Shown here: piece after piece, positions 1-11,080 of the stretch
Layout: every line of letters starts with the position of its first letter
How positions within the stretch are numbered: position 1 is the stretch's first letter
Assembly (NCBI GenBank): GCA_031308135.1
Contig: JAHLJT010000631.1
Coordinates: 147,179,708 to 147,243,707 of the forward strand
Length of the DNA: 64,000 bases
Source: Acheta domesticus
Taxonomy: Eukaryota > Arthropoda > Insecta > Orthoptera > Gryllidae
Direction: 5' to 3'
Translations under genes and position numbers: made by a program
The notes under the pieces: generated by a model
Seen by the model: only the letters and a program-made list of their open reading frames with translations
What the model was told of the DNA's origin: nothing
Database searches by the model: none

Positions 1-116
1 AAAGAAAATTGCCATTTACGGCTAGGTTTTTGTGTTCTTTAATATTCTAAAATTAATATTTTCGTTCTACCAATTGGAAACCGAAAAATTAAGAAAATGA
101 CAGAAAAATGTACTTA
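1..116 (-). mobile_element. Element E fragment (5' part, truncated by window edge)
   Basis: This stretch matches the part of element E seen at about 40128-40245 and, in reverse, at 35500-35620. The shared words include the 'gccatttacggc' and 'accaattggaaaccg' blocks. It runs off the left edge of the window. The similarity ends near base 116, where other copies continue toward the ACTAGT end. Confidence 0.7.
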
Positions 117-429
117 AAATAAACGATTGAAATGAATGTTACTACGAAAGAATTAGTTTCAAAATTTTGAATCGATTTGCAGAGAAAAGTATACATTTAT
201 ATCTTCCAATATGAGGTGCAGACATGTCCAAATATAGTTAAAATTTTAATTGGGAAGATACTAGATTTGCAACGAAATAAATCGGGCTTTCTTTGGCAAT
301 AGTTTGGCACGGTCCCATTTTAATTTTGAATCGAGTATCCTTATATCTCCGTCTCTGTCGTTTCGGTTGTAAACACAGAGGGTGGCGCGCTCCTGTAAAC
401 ATCATTCTCAACTTGGTGGAGCTATACTA
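117..429. other. Unassigned AT-rich DNA
   Basis: No reading frame or repeat recognised. It lies between an element E fragment and the duplicated segment at 430-965. Confidence 0.4.
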
Positions 430-965
430 AATATCCAATGTGACATCTGTATCTACTTCCGTTCAGAACAACCAACTTTCAAAACTATATGAATCCGAAC
501 GCCCTCCGCTTGATGGAATTCATACAGCTGATTGTTGTCCTCGTCTGTCAGGATCAGACTGCGATGGAAGTGTTTTATGTTACGTGATAATCCTTCTGTC
601 TCATCTTTCGTTAGAGTGAAACATCTCATCCGTAAACGAGCGTGAATTGAGTGCACTACTAATTGATGGAAGACTTCGTATTCGAGTTATGGAAATGACA
701 AGTATTTTGTGCGAATAAAAATATAACCTTAAAAGTGATCTCTACTGTGTTAATTACACATACAATGTTAATCCTAACAATGTATTAGTATTTCTCGTGT
801 TAATAACATTTGAAAGTATCAAAAACAAAATAATGGAAGAATTTCAATATTTATTACCTATGTAATTAATTAAGTACTTCATTCTTATCTGACAGATACT
901 GCCTCTGGTGGTCTTATTTCTTCTAACATAAATATATCGATGTGTTATTTGGAGACTTTTAGTAA
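430..965 (-). repeat. Duplicated segment, copy 1 (uninterrupted), with coding-like patches
   Basis: This segment is paralogous to 45893-46034 plus 47352-47785, where element E interrupts the copy. On the minus strand two short frames are shared by both copies. One contains the words MRCFTLT and DNNQL.EF (453-656, ending in a stop). The other reads HID.F.LEE.RP.E.VSVR near 905-950, followed by GT-rich, donor-like sequence. The function is not recognised. It could be duplicated exons of a pseudogene, or an internal part of an unclassified transposon, since copy 2 begins about 280 bp after a hAT-like end at 45612. Confidence 0.55.
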
Positions 966-1159
966 CAAGAAGTAAGATACTTAAAAAATTGTTTATTGAA
1001 CAATGGTAGGAAATTGTGCGGCGTTTACGAGATATATTCTTTGGCGTTTACGATGTTTCCGTCATAGAAATGCATATGAGGCGTTGGTTCTCCATCGTTT
1101 GTATTTATTTTCGCATAAAGCTTTTTCAGTCGCATTGCGACAATCTTCAGTGCTACAAA

Positions 1160-1206
<47 letters not shown>

Positions 1207-1516
1207 ATCTAAATTACAAAAAATTAAAAAATAAAAATTTTTACAGAATATTTTTATGAGTTAGATTTACAGAAAAATATAAAACGTGAAAATGGACACA
1301 TAATTTTTAAAAATGATAAATGAAAATTAAATAAATGATATCTATTACAAAATAATATTATGAAACAAATTAGAGTGAAAGAAAATTGGAAAAAATTATA
1401 ATATAAAATGTGAAAATGGAAACAATTTTGAATAACAAATGTACGTTCTGAAGAGAGGTGAAAATAGGAAATGGATCTATATGTAACTAAATAAATAAAT
1501 GAATTAATAAATTTAG
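966..1516. other. AT-rich spacer with a short dispersed motif
   Basis: No gene is seen. Bases about 1012-1095 (tttacgatg...gcatatgaggcgttgg) resemble one arm of the hairpin at 33410-33518 and its flank in reverse complement, so this is a small dispersed repeat. A trinucleotide array follows at 1157-1204. Confidence 0.4.
1157..1204. repeat. (AAT)n microsatellite
   Basis: About 15-16 uninterrupted AAT/TAA units. The apparent poly-Asn reading frame over it is an artefact of the array. Confidence 0.95.
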
Positions 1517-1876
1517 GTGAGCAAACTGACATACCAATTTGAGGCGGCTGTGGTCCTCCGTCCAGACAAGACAGCGAAGGGCGAAGGCATTGTACGCTAT
1601 TTAAAGGAAACTTTCGATGGAGGGAGGGGAGAACGCAGGGTTTTTTCTAGGAAATGGCCATTACTGGAAAGTCCCGGCCGGGTGGTGGAAAGGAGGCATG
1701 CGGAGGGGTTAATGTGCTTTGGAAGCCGCCAATTTCAGGAGAGGGGAGAGAGAAGGAATCTGTTCATTCAAAATAACGTGTTGGGGATTGTTTAATAATT
1801 TTTTAATGAGTATTGCTTCTAGTTTAAGTGTATGTGTGCATCTGTTTTCAATTTCTAATATTTTGACGTCAGTGTC

Positions 1877-2040
1877 TCAATTAAACGAGTGTCCTTGTTC
1901 TAATAGATGGTTGGCAAAGTGTGAATGTGTGGTTTTGCGTGTGAGAGCTTGTATGTGTTCTTTGATCCTTTGTTTAAAGGATCTTCCGGTTTGGCCAATA
2001 TATTCAGCATTGCAACTACCACAGGAAATGGAGTACACTC
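1877..2040 (-). pseudogene. GIY-YIG endonuclease domain of the Penelope-like element
   Basis: The minus-strand frame reads VYSISC..C.AEYIGQTGRSF, then RIKEH and HFANHLLEQGH before a stop. The spaced VYS/YIG pair, the G-R-S-F loop with its arginine, and the H..H region are the GIY-YIG nuclease signature as found in Penelope-like elements. A CxxC pair sits between the two halves, as in the canonical lineages. The domain follows the RT and would nick the target DNA. After the stop, similarity to the family tail (DTDVKI...LEIENR) continues, so the stop is probably a mutation and not the native end. Confidence 0.88.
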
Positions 2041-2439
2041 CACATGATAGAGGCTTGGGGATCGGATCTTTGTTGTCGGAGAGTGTGGTATGGAGACAGT
2101 GCTAAATGTGACGTGTGCAGAATGTGCTAAATGTGACGTGTATGTCGAATTGACTGAGCTTTTTGGCAATTTTGAGTGACAGTTTTCCAAAGAAGGGAAT
2201 GGAATATCTGGTGTGCGTGTGTGTTGTGTGCGTGAGAGTCTGTGAAGTTAATGTTTTTGTGTTAAGGGAGATGTGTTTTTTCTTTTGATAAGATTGTCAA
2301 TAAGACAATTGTTGTAGTCATTATTAGTAGCTATTTGTTTAATGTTAAGAATTTCTTTTCTGATGTTCTCGGGGAGAGAGGAATCGAGAACAATCTGTGA
2401 ACCATACTATGGAATGCTGCGTGTTTATGAGAGGGTGGA

Positions 2440-3360
2440 TGTTGTGATGTGTTATGAATGACTGTGTCGGTTTCCTTTATACGTCAAAAACGTGTCTGTC
2501 ATTCACTTAAGTGATGGATAGGGCTAGAAAGTTAAGGAAACTTCATTCATTCTCATTTTCGTTCTCTACTGTAAATTGTATATTAGAATGTATAGAATAA
2601 AGAAAGTCAGTGAAGTTTTTCAGTTGTCTGTAAGTGCCGGTCCAAAGTACTATGATATCATCTACGTATCTATATCAATAGGTTACATTTTTTAACTGAG
2701 AGTGTCCAGAATTAAAAATTTGTTTCTCTAAGTTGTCCACAAAAATGTCTGCTAGTAGTGGGAAAAGTGGGGACCCCATAGGTAGGCCAGAAGTTTGAGT
2801 GAAAAATGTATTGTCAAATTTAAAGTAATTTATGTCTAATCAGAGAGATATCAGGTTGTACAGCTCGTTTTTTATAGGAATTGGACTCAAAGAGTTGTCA
2901 AGGATGTCCCGTTTAATATTTTTGCATTCCGTAGTCGGGATGCTCGGAAAAAGGTTCGTCACGTCAAAGGAAATAAGTTTGCCATTAGGTGGCACAACTA
3001 CGTCTTTGATCTTGTCTACTAGATTGATACTGTTGTTGATAGTATGAGAGGGAGAGAATTTGATGTGTGTGGCAAAATCTTGGTTGAGTTTCCGTGCGAG
3101 TCTGTGTGTAATGGTATTGGTGTATGAAACGGGAGGTCTTGTCGGTGTAGAAGGTTTGTGAATATTTGGAAGGCCTTATAGTCGAGGTGGAAGTGGATTG
3201 GAGGGGATGATTCTATTAGGGACGGGGAAAAGAGCTTTGGATTCTGCAAGTTCTTTTTTAATGTCGCACAAGTGTTTGTTCATGGGATCTTTTTTAATAG
3301 GTACGATGTTGTTCTTGTTTATAAAATCAAAAATTTTTTGGTGATAATCGGATAATTCAC
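2440..3360 (-). pseudogene. Penelope-like reverse transcriptase (broken)
   Basis: This RT copies element RNA into DNA at a nicked target. On the minus strand one can read GLPNIHKP (3130-3180), SFDVTNLFPSIPT, TSGLPMGSP (about 2760-2790) and the catalytic RYVDDI motif at about 2650-2670. These are the RT blocks A, B and C in order, so both block-A and YVDD aspartates are still visible. At least four in-frame stops interrupt the frame, including one just before the YVDD block and one after the block-A helix. The element is therefore non-functional. The family assignment is firm because the GIY-YIG domain follows directly downstream. Confidence 0.85.
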
Positions 3361-3384
3361 AAACCTTCTACACCGATAAGACCT

Positions 3385-3745
3385 ACGGTCGAGCGCTCGG
3401 CGACTCCAGTCTCGCCGACGCTCGACTGTTCAGCAGAGAAGCGGGAGCTGCAAGACGGCCGGTCGAAATGTCCGTTGGACAGCTACCCCCTCCCCCAGAG
3501 TAAGATCCCTCCTTCGCCGAGCGTCGGCGCGGAACCCGAGAGCCAGGAGCGGTTGTTTTAGCCTGATTGCAGAGCTCTACTGCCTACCACCCGTGCCAGG
3601 CGTTGGAGTGGAATTGCTGTCGACGCCTCATGGGCCGGACTCCATTCCGTCGACGCACGGCCCAGACGCCGCGCCGGTGGAGGCAAACAGCAGACAACGG
3701 AATTACATAATTTCTTTTGCGTCTTGTGATACTGAAAGAGCCAAG
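3385..3745. other. GC-rich block beside the Penelope-like element
   Basis: CpG-rich, with no credible frame. It may be the 5' terminal region of the Penelope-like element. Plus-strand bases about 3450-3480 read CTGCAAGAC, a short stem and GTCGAAATGTC. This is only distantly like the hammerhead core these elements often carry, and I do not call it a ribozyme. Confidence 0.35.
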
Positions 3746-4308
3746 TTAGTTGAGAGACAAGTCAAAAAAAATCCTTTTTTTTAATTTTTGAAAAAACAAA
3801 AGAATGGAGCGATGTAGCATTAATGTCATCTCATTGAGCATATTCAGCACTATCCCAACAAAAAGTTTAAAGGAAATATTTGGGGCCGTTTTTGAGAAAA
3901 TGTTGAAAATGTCCGGGGGGCTTCATGTAAAGTACCCCCAAATTTTGAAGAATCTTTTTCAAAATCTCAAAGTTTTGACTCGAACCAGATCTACCGGTGA
4001 ATATCCATTTGGAAGAAATCGTATGTATGGTTTAGGCCCTAGCAGTGTTCACAGACGGACGGACAGACACGTTTTCCTTTCAATCGGTTTTTCGGTATCA
4101 AGGATCCACAAAAGAAGGTTTTTGGCTACAAAAAGTGTTTGGGAATTGTTTTTCTTAATTTAGCAACTGATTTTATCCACTTTTTCGTAATTAGCGCCCG
4201 GAAATATTTTTTTTTCCGCCGAAACTTCGCCGTTTATTCGCGTAGCACTACATAATTTTCCCTTTACTACGTATATCACTCCGTGTATACGTACGTATAC
4301 GGGAAAGT
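3746..4308 (+). mobile_element. Element E copy 1 (3' half, internally deleted)
   Basis: It starts in the middle of the family (gacaagtcaaaaaa block) and runs to the typical end with the palindrome GTATACGTACGTATAC followed by gggaaagt. Compared with 36180-36954, about 360 bp are missing. The break falls where two internal modules share 'ccgtttttgagaaaat', so unequal recombination between modules is the likely cause. The GACG/GACA microsatellite is present at about 4053-4070. Confidence 0.85.
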
Positions 4309-4699
4309 AAAAAGTAAAACAAGAAATTCGAAGTATAATTTTAAAAATCGCTTTACGGATATGAACATATTGGAGAGACAACGTAGAGAAGACATTGGCT
4401 GGATGACAGATACCTCCTGGGACTTGGAACAACAGAGAAGAGTGGAAGATGAAGTTAGGCGCCTACAAAAGGTACAGCATTTTGTGCGAAAACTAAGTAT
4501 ATTCATGCAAATATCAAAATAAATTAGAAAATTATAACTCCTTTTCATAGAGCTCCATCAGGTCACAACAATCACACGTAATTAACATTCGCGAGCGCAA
4601 ATGGAATTCCATTGTTGCAGACCCTACACTGTCACTATTCTGAGAGCTATTATTTTTTTTACTTTTTATTTCAAATATTACACCCGTAATCTTAGTTCT
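4309..4699. other. Unassigned DNA with one open stretch
   Basis: A plus-strand frame at 4283-4522 has a charged, coiled-coil-like tail (words such as LEQQRRVEDEVRRL). I recognise no family, and it overlaps the element E end, so I do not call a gene. Confidence 0.3.
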
Positions 4700-5285
4700 A
4701 GGAGCAACCAATACTGCGACCAGCAATAAGCCTCCCGAAAGTACTTATGTACAAGGTCGTGTGAACTGGCAAAAATTTAAAGAACAAATGGATCTAAATC
4801 GTATATTTCCAAAAAACATTAAAACAACAACAGATTAAGACAATTAAATAGTAACTTTCACAGAGATTATAAAAAATCAATTAAATTATCAACCATAATT
4901 TACAGAGCAATAATTACTAAAAACTTTAAATACGTTCCCACTAAAAAACTAAACTGAATCAAAAATAAACACAATCTTAAACACCTATGACAAATCACAA
5001 AAAGATCAGCCATCAAAAACAAGCTAAATATACTATCAAAAATAATTAAACTTAAATTACATGACTACAAAATAAACGAATTTCAAAAAATAATTTAAAA
5101 AATTCACCCAATCCACCACTATGGACCACAGTTAAACAACTGTGTTAAAGGGAAATCTATCATACCAACCTTCTCCCCTTTCTCCCCTCCTTTTCAACAT
5201 CTATTTATCAGATATTCCTCAACCAGACACCTCAGAAATAGCTTTGTTTGCTGATGACAAGGCACTATTCACATCCCTCGACGAT
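4700..5285 (+). pseudogene. Jockey-clade non-LTR retrotransposon ORF2 relic
   Basis: The plus strand shows a scrambled but ordered series: VNWQKFKEQM (about 4757-4787), the end of an apurinic-type endonuclease domain; a basic linker with repeated KI.KL; then PLSPLLFNIYLSDIP (about 5170-5215) and the catalytic FADD at 5246-5257. The last two correspond to RT blocks B and C. Several frameshifts and stops occur and the middle of the RT is missing, so this is a 5'- and 3'-truncated, rearranged relic. The clade is inferred from the NIYLSDIP wording typical of Jockey-type RTs. Confidence 0.75.
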
Positions 5286-5344
5286 ATTTTATGCGCGCAT
5301 GATCAATAACAAGCCATTAGTAAACACTATTGTATTTATGAGTT

Positions 5345-5490
5345 AATATGCTTCAATTGACTTCAAATGGCGTTTTTTCGAAAACTCCAAAATTTTCTGT
5401 GAAAAAAAGCTACCGAATAGGTAGCTGAGACGAAAGGAATTAGTAATCTAATACGAGTAAGTCTGTGCCATTCTCTAGCACCACTAGTTC
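5345..5490 (-). mobile_element. Element E fragment (ACTAGT end)
   Basis: It ends in gtctgtgccattct...agcaccactagt, the inverted form of the family's start at 35357 and 11268. About 145 bp of the family are retained. Confidence 0.75.
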
Positions 5491-6860
5491 CATATTTTTC
5501 AACTTTTCTTAAGGTAGTTAAGTTTTCCACTAATAAGCCCTCCGAGGGCCGGTAGTCTTTTTTCCCATAACGGATATTTTAACGAATGCATTTACGTTGC
5601 TGGAATTTATTCCTTGGCATTCCAATCTTCGTTATTTACTTGCCAGAAGAAACAAATGTTGACCACATAAATATGGATTAAGGAGATTTTAGTGCTTGGA
5701 ATCTAGGAACGGATTTACATTAAATGGCAAAATACACTAAGGAAAAGGAAAGATTAACCAGTTCCAAACGGGTTTTCATAAAAAACAGTAAAGGGTTTGT
5801 CACAGTCATTATTCACTAGTGGTTATAACTTTACAACTGATATTTTTATAAATTTCTAAGTTTCTTGTGACAACTTTTTTACCTTCATATTCCTGGGTAA
5901 ATTTCTAATGGACAAGAAAAGAACAAATGGATTGTATAATGTACAATGTGCAATGTAATGTACATTACAAGCTAATGCACAGGAACACAACTGAACTGTG
6001 AGATTATAGGTAGTTATTATGGTCTAAAATTTTTTGACACCACGGAAATCTTTGGTTATATCAAACAACCCAAACCTTTAAAATTATTAATCTTCTTAGC
6101 ACCATACATCAGGACTAAGACCAAGTAACGATAAAAAAGAAACCTTCAATTATTCTTGTATATAACAAAACAAAGAGAAGTTGACATCACGAATCAAATG
6201 GTCGACAATTACACATTATGAAGGCATACTCGTTAATGGCCAATGACGTTATTTTAAGACAAGATTGACACTGCTGATTTGAATGCGTACGTTTTCTTTA
6301 CAAACATTATTTAAAACTAATGCCAGTAGGAAAGGAGTATATGCAAGTGACTCAAGAATTTGTCCGTGCTAATATGATTACATGAGTGAGAAACCCTAAT
6401 ATCCTCAAAAGAACCTTAAATGCTCTTCATATCTTCGGGACTGACAGGACCACAAGTTTGGAAGTCCTCTAGATTCCATGTTCCATACTGAGGCACATCG
6501 CATGGTTTCGCAACCTCGCTTTAATACAACTTCTTTGTTTCCCAGCGCAGCTGCGGCCAATTCTTACGAAATCTAACGCCCCCGGCATTCGCCGTACACA
6601 GCCGCCGCCGCGCGTGGCGAACGCCGTTACAATTGATTTGTAACATAACGGCTCAGGTCCCTCCTGTTAATTTCATATTAATGGCGTAATTTCTATAATT
6701 TAAAATCATGCCTAATTTACACTTTGTTTATGAATTCCTTTCTTTCTTAATTTTAAGCAACAGAATCCCACGAATCTGTCTCGCAAGCTCCCATTGGCTA
6801 CGGCACAGAATCGGCGCGAAACGCTCGCAGCAAGCGCTGGTGCCGCCAGTTGCTAGTCAG
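5491..6860. other. No gene recognised
   Basis: AT-rich except for a CpG-rich patch at 6540-6640 and 6790-6860 that contains an ATTGG (inverted CCAAT) box near 6793. Nothing coding is supported. Confidence 0.4.
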
Positions 6861-7116
6861 TATACTGCGATTTTGTAGGAAGAGCTCTCAAGGCCACTCA
6901 AATCCCATCTTCGCGATGGAATATGTCACGGCATTTCGTGTCATTCACAGTCGTTCCGCTAGATTTCGCACGATCGCGACCGTATGAAGCAGTGCTTGCG
7001 ATCATGCGACTTCTACCGGCAAGACCGAGAAAAGACGCCAAATGCCGTGACATATTCCATCGCGAAGATGATATTTGAGTGGCCTTGAGAGCTCTTCCTA
7101 CAAAAATTGCAGTATA
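6861..7116. repeat. Long near-perfect hairpin, 76-bp arms
   Basis: The left arm 6861-6936 (tatactgcgatttttg... to ...cacggcattt) is the reverse complement of the right arm 7040-7116, with only a few mismatches. The spacer is about 103 bp and CpG-rich. As RNA it would fold into a long stem. No direct repeat or element ends are obvious, so it could be a small foldback element or a structured RNA locus. Confidence 0.85.
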
Positions 7117-9635
7117 GTGCTGAAAATTTCTTCTGGTGCAGTCGTGCCCGAGATTAGTTTGTGCACTCCGCGTCGCTCTGTGGCGCGTCTGTAAGCCATC
7201 ATGGCAATTACTTGTTTCATTCTCGAACTACAAGCCACGCTTATGTTCGCAATATTAATCAACTTTACTTGAGCCATCACCGGCAACCACCACGCGACTG
7301 TGCTTCGTGTTTTCTTATACTTGTGCTTTCTCTATAAGCCGAATTCACGCCGTCATGGCACCGAACTTTACCGTTGCCAAACGACGCTCGCGCTCCATAG
7401 GGGCCAAGCGGGCCATCATGGTTTATAATGAACTTGTTACTAAGCTGCACACTGCGTACGACGTCATATATTGTAACATTGACTGTGTTAATGCAACATT
7501 TGTGCCCCGTGCCGTGCTACGCGTAATGCCGCCGGTACTTTCTGCTCTGTTTGGCTCGCCAACATTCAACTCGTGACTCCTAGTTTTATTGTACTGTGCT
7601 GTTTTAACTGTGTTGTGCTGTTCAGTGCACATCATTATTGCACGCTTGTTATCCACTGAACATGCGAGATCTGCACTCACCGTCTCTCTCAATCACCGCT
7701 GTCTGTGTTGTCCGCTGCAAGTTGCAACAAGCACAGAGCCGCTGCCACATCTGTGTGTGTGTGTGTGTGACGTCACGTGCTGCGTCATCCTACTGCGTCA
7801 TCCAGCCTTCGTCCACCAGTGGGCAACACTATTGGTATCAATGAACTTTCTTTTCGATCAACTGCCCTCAACATTTAAGTATGCTTTCAAGTAGCATACT
7901 ATTGTATTCCACTAATTTATGTAATCACTAATTTATGTAATTATATATTTCATGTTAAATTATGAGTTGTGTTTAATTAAGCAATGGTGACATAATCACA
8001 ACCCTCCGGTACCTTCTCCTACCGTGTTGTTTTTTACTAAATCGCAGAAGTGGTCCTTCTGAGTTATCCCAGGTTTGTGAGACGGGGCAAAATTCATAAC
8101 AGTCCACTCGCTCACGCCTCCCACTCACAGAGGTAATAAGAATATTTGCAAATGTCGTGGCAAAATTATCATAAATTCTTTCTATTGAGGTCGTTCCTTA
8201 CTTTCCATGAGCTATTTATGCCTCTTCGAAAAAATGAAAAACAAAATCATAGTGCTTCGTGTGCGGAAACAAACTTGTACCAGAAAATTAAAAATGTATT
8301 CTGTGATATAGTTGCAAATAAAATATATAAAATATCTTATTACGTGTTAAAAGTTTAAAAAGTAAGTTTATTTAATAATAATAGTTATTTATGTCACGAG
8401 TCCTTAAAAACTAATAGAGGACGAGTCACATACAATGTTTTTTGTTATTTCTAGTTTATCGCTTATTCAAAATAAAAGTTTATCACTTTCATGAGTTCAG
8501 AAAAAATTGTCTTTACTGTCGGTTTTCTGTAGCAAAGGTTGGTTGTACTGGATACTTTGTGATTAAACAGTTGAATACTTTTTCTGGTAATGCAAGCTGA
8601 TTGAGAAAAAAAGTCCGGGAATTCCGAAGTATCAGCAGATATTTTCTTGCCAAATACATATTCTGGAGGAAGCAGACGATGCAAGATATAGTTGGATGCC
8701 TTCTAATTGCTATGGACATTGCTATGGACGCGTTCTTAAAGCGTTGTTTGGATGGTAGGTTGCTGAGGTGCTAAGTGCGTGTTTACCAACGTAAATAACA
8801 AAAACATCATTACATTAATTACTTTGTCTATCCCATCCCCAAAGGAGTGTTTTATTCAGACCGGTCCTCTAAGATCCACTAAGTAGAAAGTCGCAAAATC
8901 CGAGCTCTGTGCATCGAAGGGCTAGTAATCTTCTTATAAATAAACCTGGATAATGATCATTCGGTACAAAACGGAATAGAGGTGAAACAGCATAGAGCGG
9001 TTTAAAAATGTATAAATATTTAATGCGTGACTTATGGTGAAAAACAAGTTTTGATTTATTTTGCTAAAATAATTTCGCGAGTAAAACTTCCAATTTCTCG
9101 AGTCAAAATTCCAAACATATTCCAATTGACAATAGTCACTTGCACATTTGACTGGTAAGAAAGAATAATAACGGCTCATTTACATCACAAACTGTACTGA
9201 ACGACGATTGATTAGAATCATGAAGGCAAAAAGGAATCTTTTGTCGCAACAACTTCTTTTAATGTAGAATTGGACACCAACATCTCTGCAAAGCGTATTT
9301 GCGTCATGTTAAATATCAACTTGGACAGTCATCGGATCGAAGACATAAAAAACTTATCTATTAATGTAATATTATTTTGTTATGACGCAAAATTGAAAGA
9401 AAACTGTACAGTTTCTGGCCTTGTGGGATCTCCAGTTTCGTTATAATCACAGAAACTCCGAAGAAATTAAAAAACAAGGAAACTCTTTCGATATCGAGTG
9501 AAAAATGTAAATATTTGATTATGTTCTTCTGACTATTCTCATACAGCACGTACCGACTGATTTCTCATGAGTGCGTCACTGATTACGACAGCTGCTACCA
9601 TGCGTTACCATGGCTTAACTCATTTATGTCCACTG
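7117..9635. other. No gene recognised; CpG-rich then AT-rich DNA
   Basis: 7117-7900 is CpG-rich. It holds a 74-residue frame from an inner ATG near 7354 with a basic N-terminus, and a leader-like stretch near 8049 (tggtccttctgag). These vaguely suggest an old LTR element, but no gag, protease or RT block is visible. A (GT)n run ends at 7769. The remainder is AT-rich and featureless. Confidence 0.3.
7752..7779. promoter_or_regulatory. (GT)n run ending in CRE-like TGACGTCA and CACGTG
   Basis: The GT run is followed by TGACGTCA at 7768-7775 and an overlapping E-box CACGTG at 7774-7779. These match CREB/ATF and bHLH consensus sites by sequence only. No gene start is tied to them. Confidence 0.35.
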
Positions 9636-9640
9636 GGTCG

Positions 9641-10026
9641 TTAAGGACCCACTTAGAAAAAATGTCTATACTTTGTTACATGTATCAAATATTTATATCC
9701 AATGATAACAGATCCCCTATTGATATGTATTTTTGTATCTGTATCTCAACACTTCCTCGATAATCTTTGTCGAATTTTTTCCGTTTCCGCGCACGTTGTT
9801 AGATTCCACGCCGACTATGAGAGAATCGTTTAGTTCATAAGAGGCAAGAGATTAGGTGCGGTGATTTTGCTTTTCTGCAATCCTAAAATGTGAATTTTGA
9901 ATCCTAAAATGTGAATTTTCTTTTGAATTGTGCATGAACTATTTACATATCTCTGATAATTGTGCAGTTGTATTGTTGTATCTCTGGTAATTGTGCAGTT
10001 GTACTTGTATCGTGATGGGTCGTTAA
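9641..10026. mobile_element. TTAA-bounded MITE-like segment (piggyBac type)
   Basis: TTAA occurs at 9641-9644 and 10023-10026, each in the centre of a GGGTCGTTAA(C/G)GACCC palindrome. The outer flanks are also inverted copies (cactgggtcg versus cgacccagtg). Inside are two small tandem duplications: 21 bp (aatcctaaaatgtgaatttt) at 9879-9919 and 31 bp (tatctctg.taattgtgcag) at 9948-10003. TTAA targets are the hallmark of piggyBac transposition. Confidence 0.6.
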
Positions 10027-10330
10027 CGACCCAGTGGGCAAATAAGACTCTTTGTCATAACTCGCGTTACGTTTGGGAATACCTGTGCGTTACATGCACT
10101 TTTTCGTTGGCGTTATTAAATTTTGCACATTTAGGCCACATAAAGGATTAATAACCCATGAAATACTTTCACTGTTGGAAACTATAGATCTCGAGGATGA
10201 GCAGGTAGATTTGGAAGTAGTAATTGTTGTTGAAACCAACTTCGCTGATGACATCGGAGATGAAATGTGCAACGATCCTGATGGTTTCAGCAAAAATTTG
10301 CTTTAAGCTCCGGTAGAGTTAGGAGGAAAG
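10027..10330 (+). pseudogene. piggyBac-like left end with transposase N-terminal relic
   Basis: Right after TTAA the sequence CGACCCAGTGGGC could be a terminal inverted repeat. About 120 bp later a plus-strand frame (inside 10073-10306) reads an acidic stretch with LETIDLEDEQ and DDIGDE, then DGFSKNLL, a stop, and APVEL. piggyBac transposases typically begin with such an acidic region. No DDE catalytic part follows, so this would be a truncated end. The assignment rests on composition, spacing and the TTAA, not on catalytic motifs. Confidence 0.5.
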
Positions 10331-11080
10331 AAGAACCCTCTGCGATAGGCTTGATAGAATATACGTGTAGGGAAGACTCACATAGTATTCAGTTGCACGG
10401 ACATGAAACTGACAATTTTCAAATTTCTTCTGGGTCAGTGCTCCCATCCAATCGATAATCAAAATATACTGAAACAATCGTTTTAAATTCGTTTCTCAAA
10501 ACACAGTGGCTGAATAAAGCATCAATAAAAGCCTCTTTCAAAATATGATCTACGAATTGACTTTTTAACTATTTTGTGATGAGCTTTAGTGACAGATTTG
10601 TGAAGATACCAGTGTTATATGCAGGGGTAATATAGGGTGGGGTGAACCAAATGGATCAAAATATAACTTGTTACAGAATTGGCATCGTAGGGAAGAAATG
10701 ATACATTTCAGTACTTTTCTAAATTATTGATGTGGCTATGAACAAAATGTGGCAACTAGCAGAAGTCGGTCTTTAGATAACTAACAGTTTCATAGAAAAA
10801 TGGCGAAGATTCTGCTGCAAAAATTTCGTGTTTCGCATTCATCTCCAAGGTCGGCACGTCAAATAAACATCGGTAATATTTTGTCACATTCAACACACAA
10901 AACCGCAGAAATTTTGTTGATTGTTGGACTATCACGACGCTAGTGGGTGGTGGGTAAAAACAAAAAAAAACTAAAGGGCGTTCACATGTGAATTGCAAAG
11001 TTCCCCTTTACAATAAGAATTTTTTATACACTCCTAAATAAGATTTTTTTCTATTATCAGTGTATGTTAAGAGACTATAC
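10331..11080. other. No gene recognised
   Basis: AT-rich DNA without a supported feature. The open frames are short and have no family resemblance. Confidence 0.4.

Larger units (their letters stand above)
1517..3384 (-). mobile_element. Penelope-like retroelement, decayed
   Basis: Read on the minus strand, this segment holds a reverse transcriptase followed by a GIY-YIG nuclease, the order that defines Penelope-like elements. Several in-frame stops show it is dead. The 3' flank (1517-1790) still reads as a degenerate C-terminal tail. At 3355-3384 a 27-bp piece of the RT region (ttcacaaaccttctacaccg) recurs in the opposite orientation, so the 5' end carries an inverted rearrangement, which is common for this class. 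Element borders are approximate. Confidence 0.85.

Noticed and set aside
1016..1234. Reading frame with a poly-Asn run
   Set aside because: It is the translation of the (AAT)n microsatellite.
1864..1871. Second TGACG-type site (ttgacgtcag)
   Set aside because: It falls inside the Penelope-like coding remnant, so a regulatory role is unlikely.
1719..2190. Open frames on both strands over the GIY-YIG region (plus 1719-2105, minus 1900-2190)
   Set aside because: They are in other phases than the recognisable GIY-YIG frame and are shadows of the Penelope-like element.
7307..7576. 89-residue plus-strand frame in CpG-rich DNA, and a leader-like word near 8049 suggesting an LTR element
   Set aside because: No gag, protease or RT motif and no pair of long direct repeats could be found; too weak to name.
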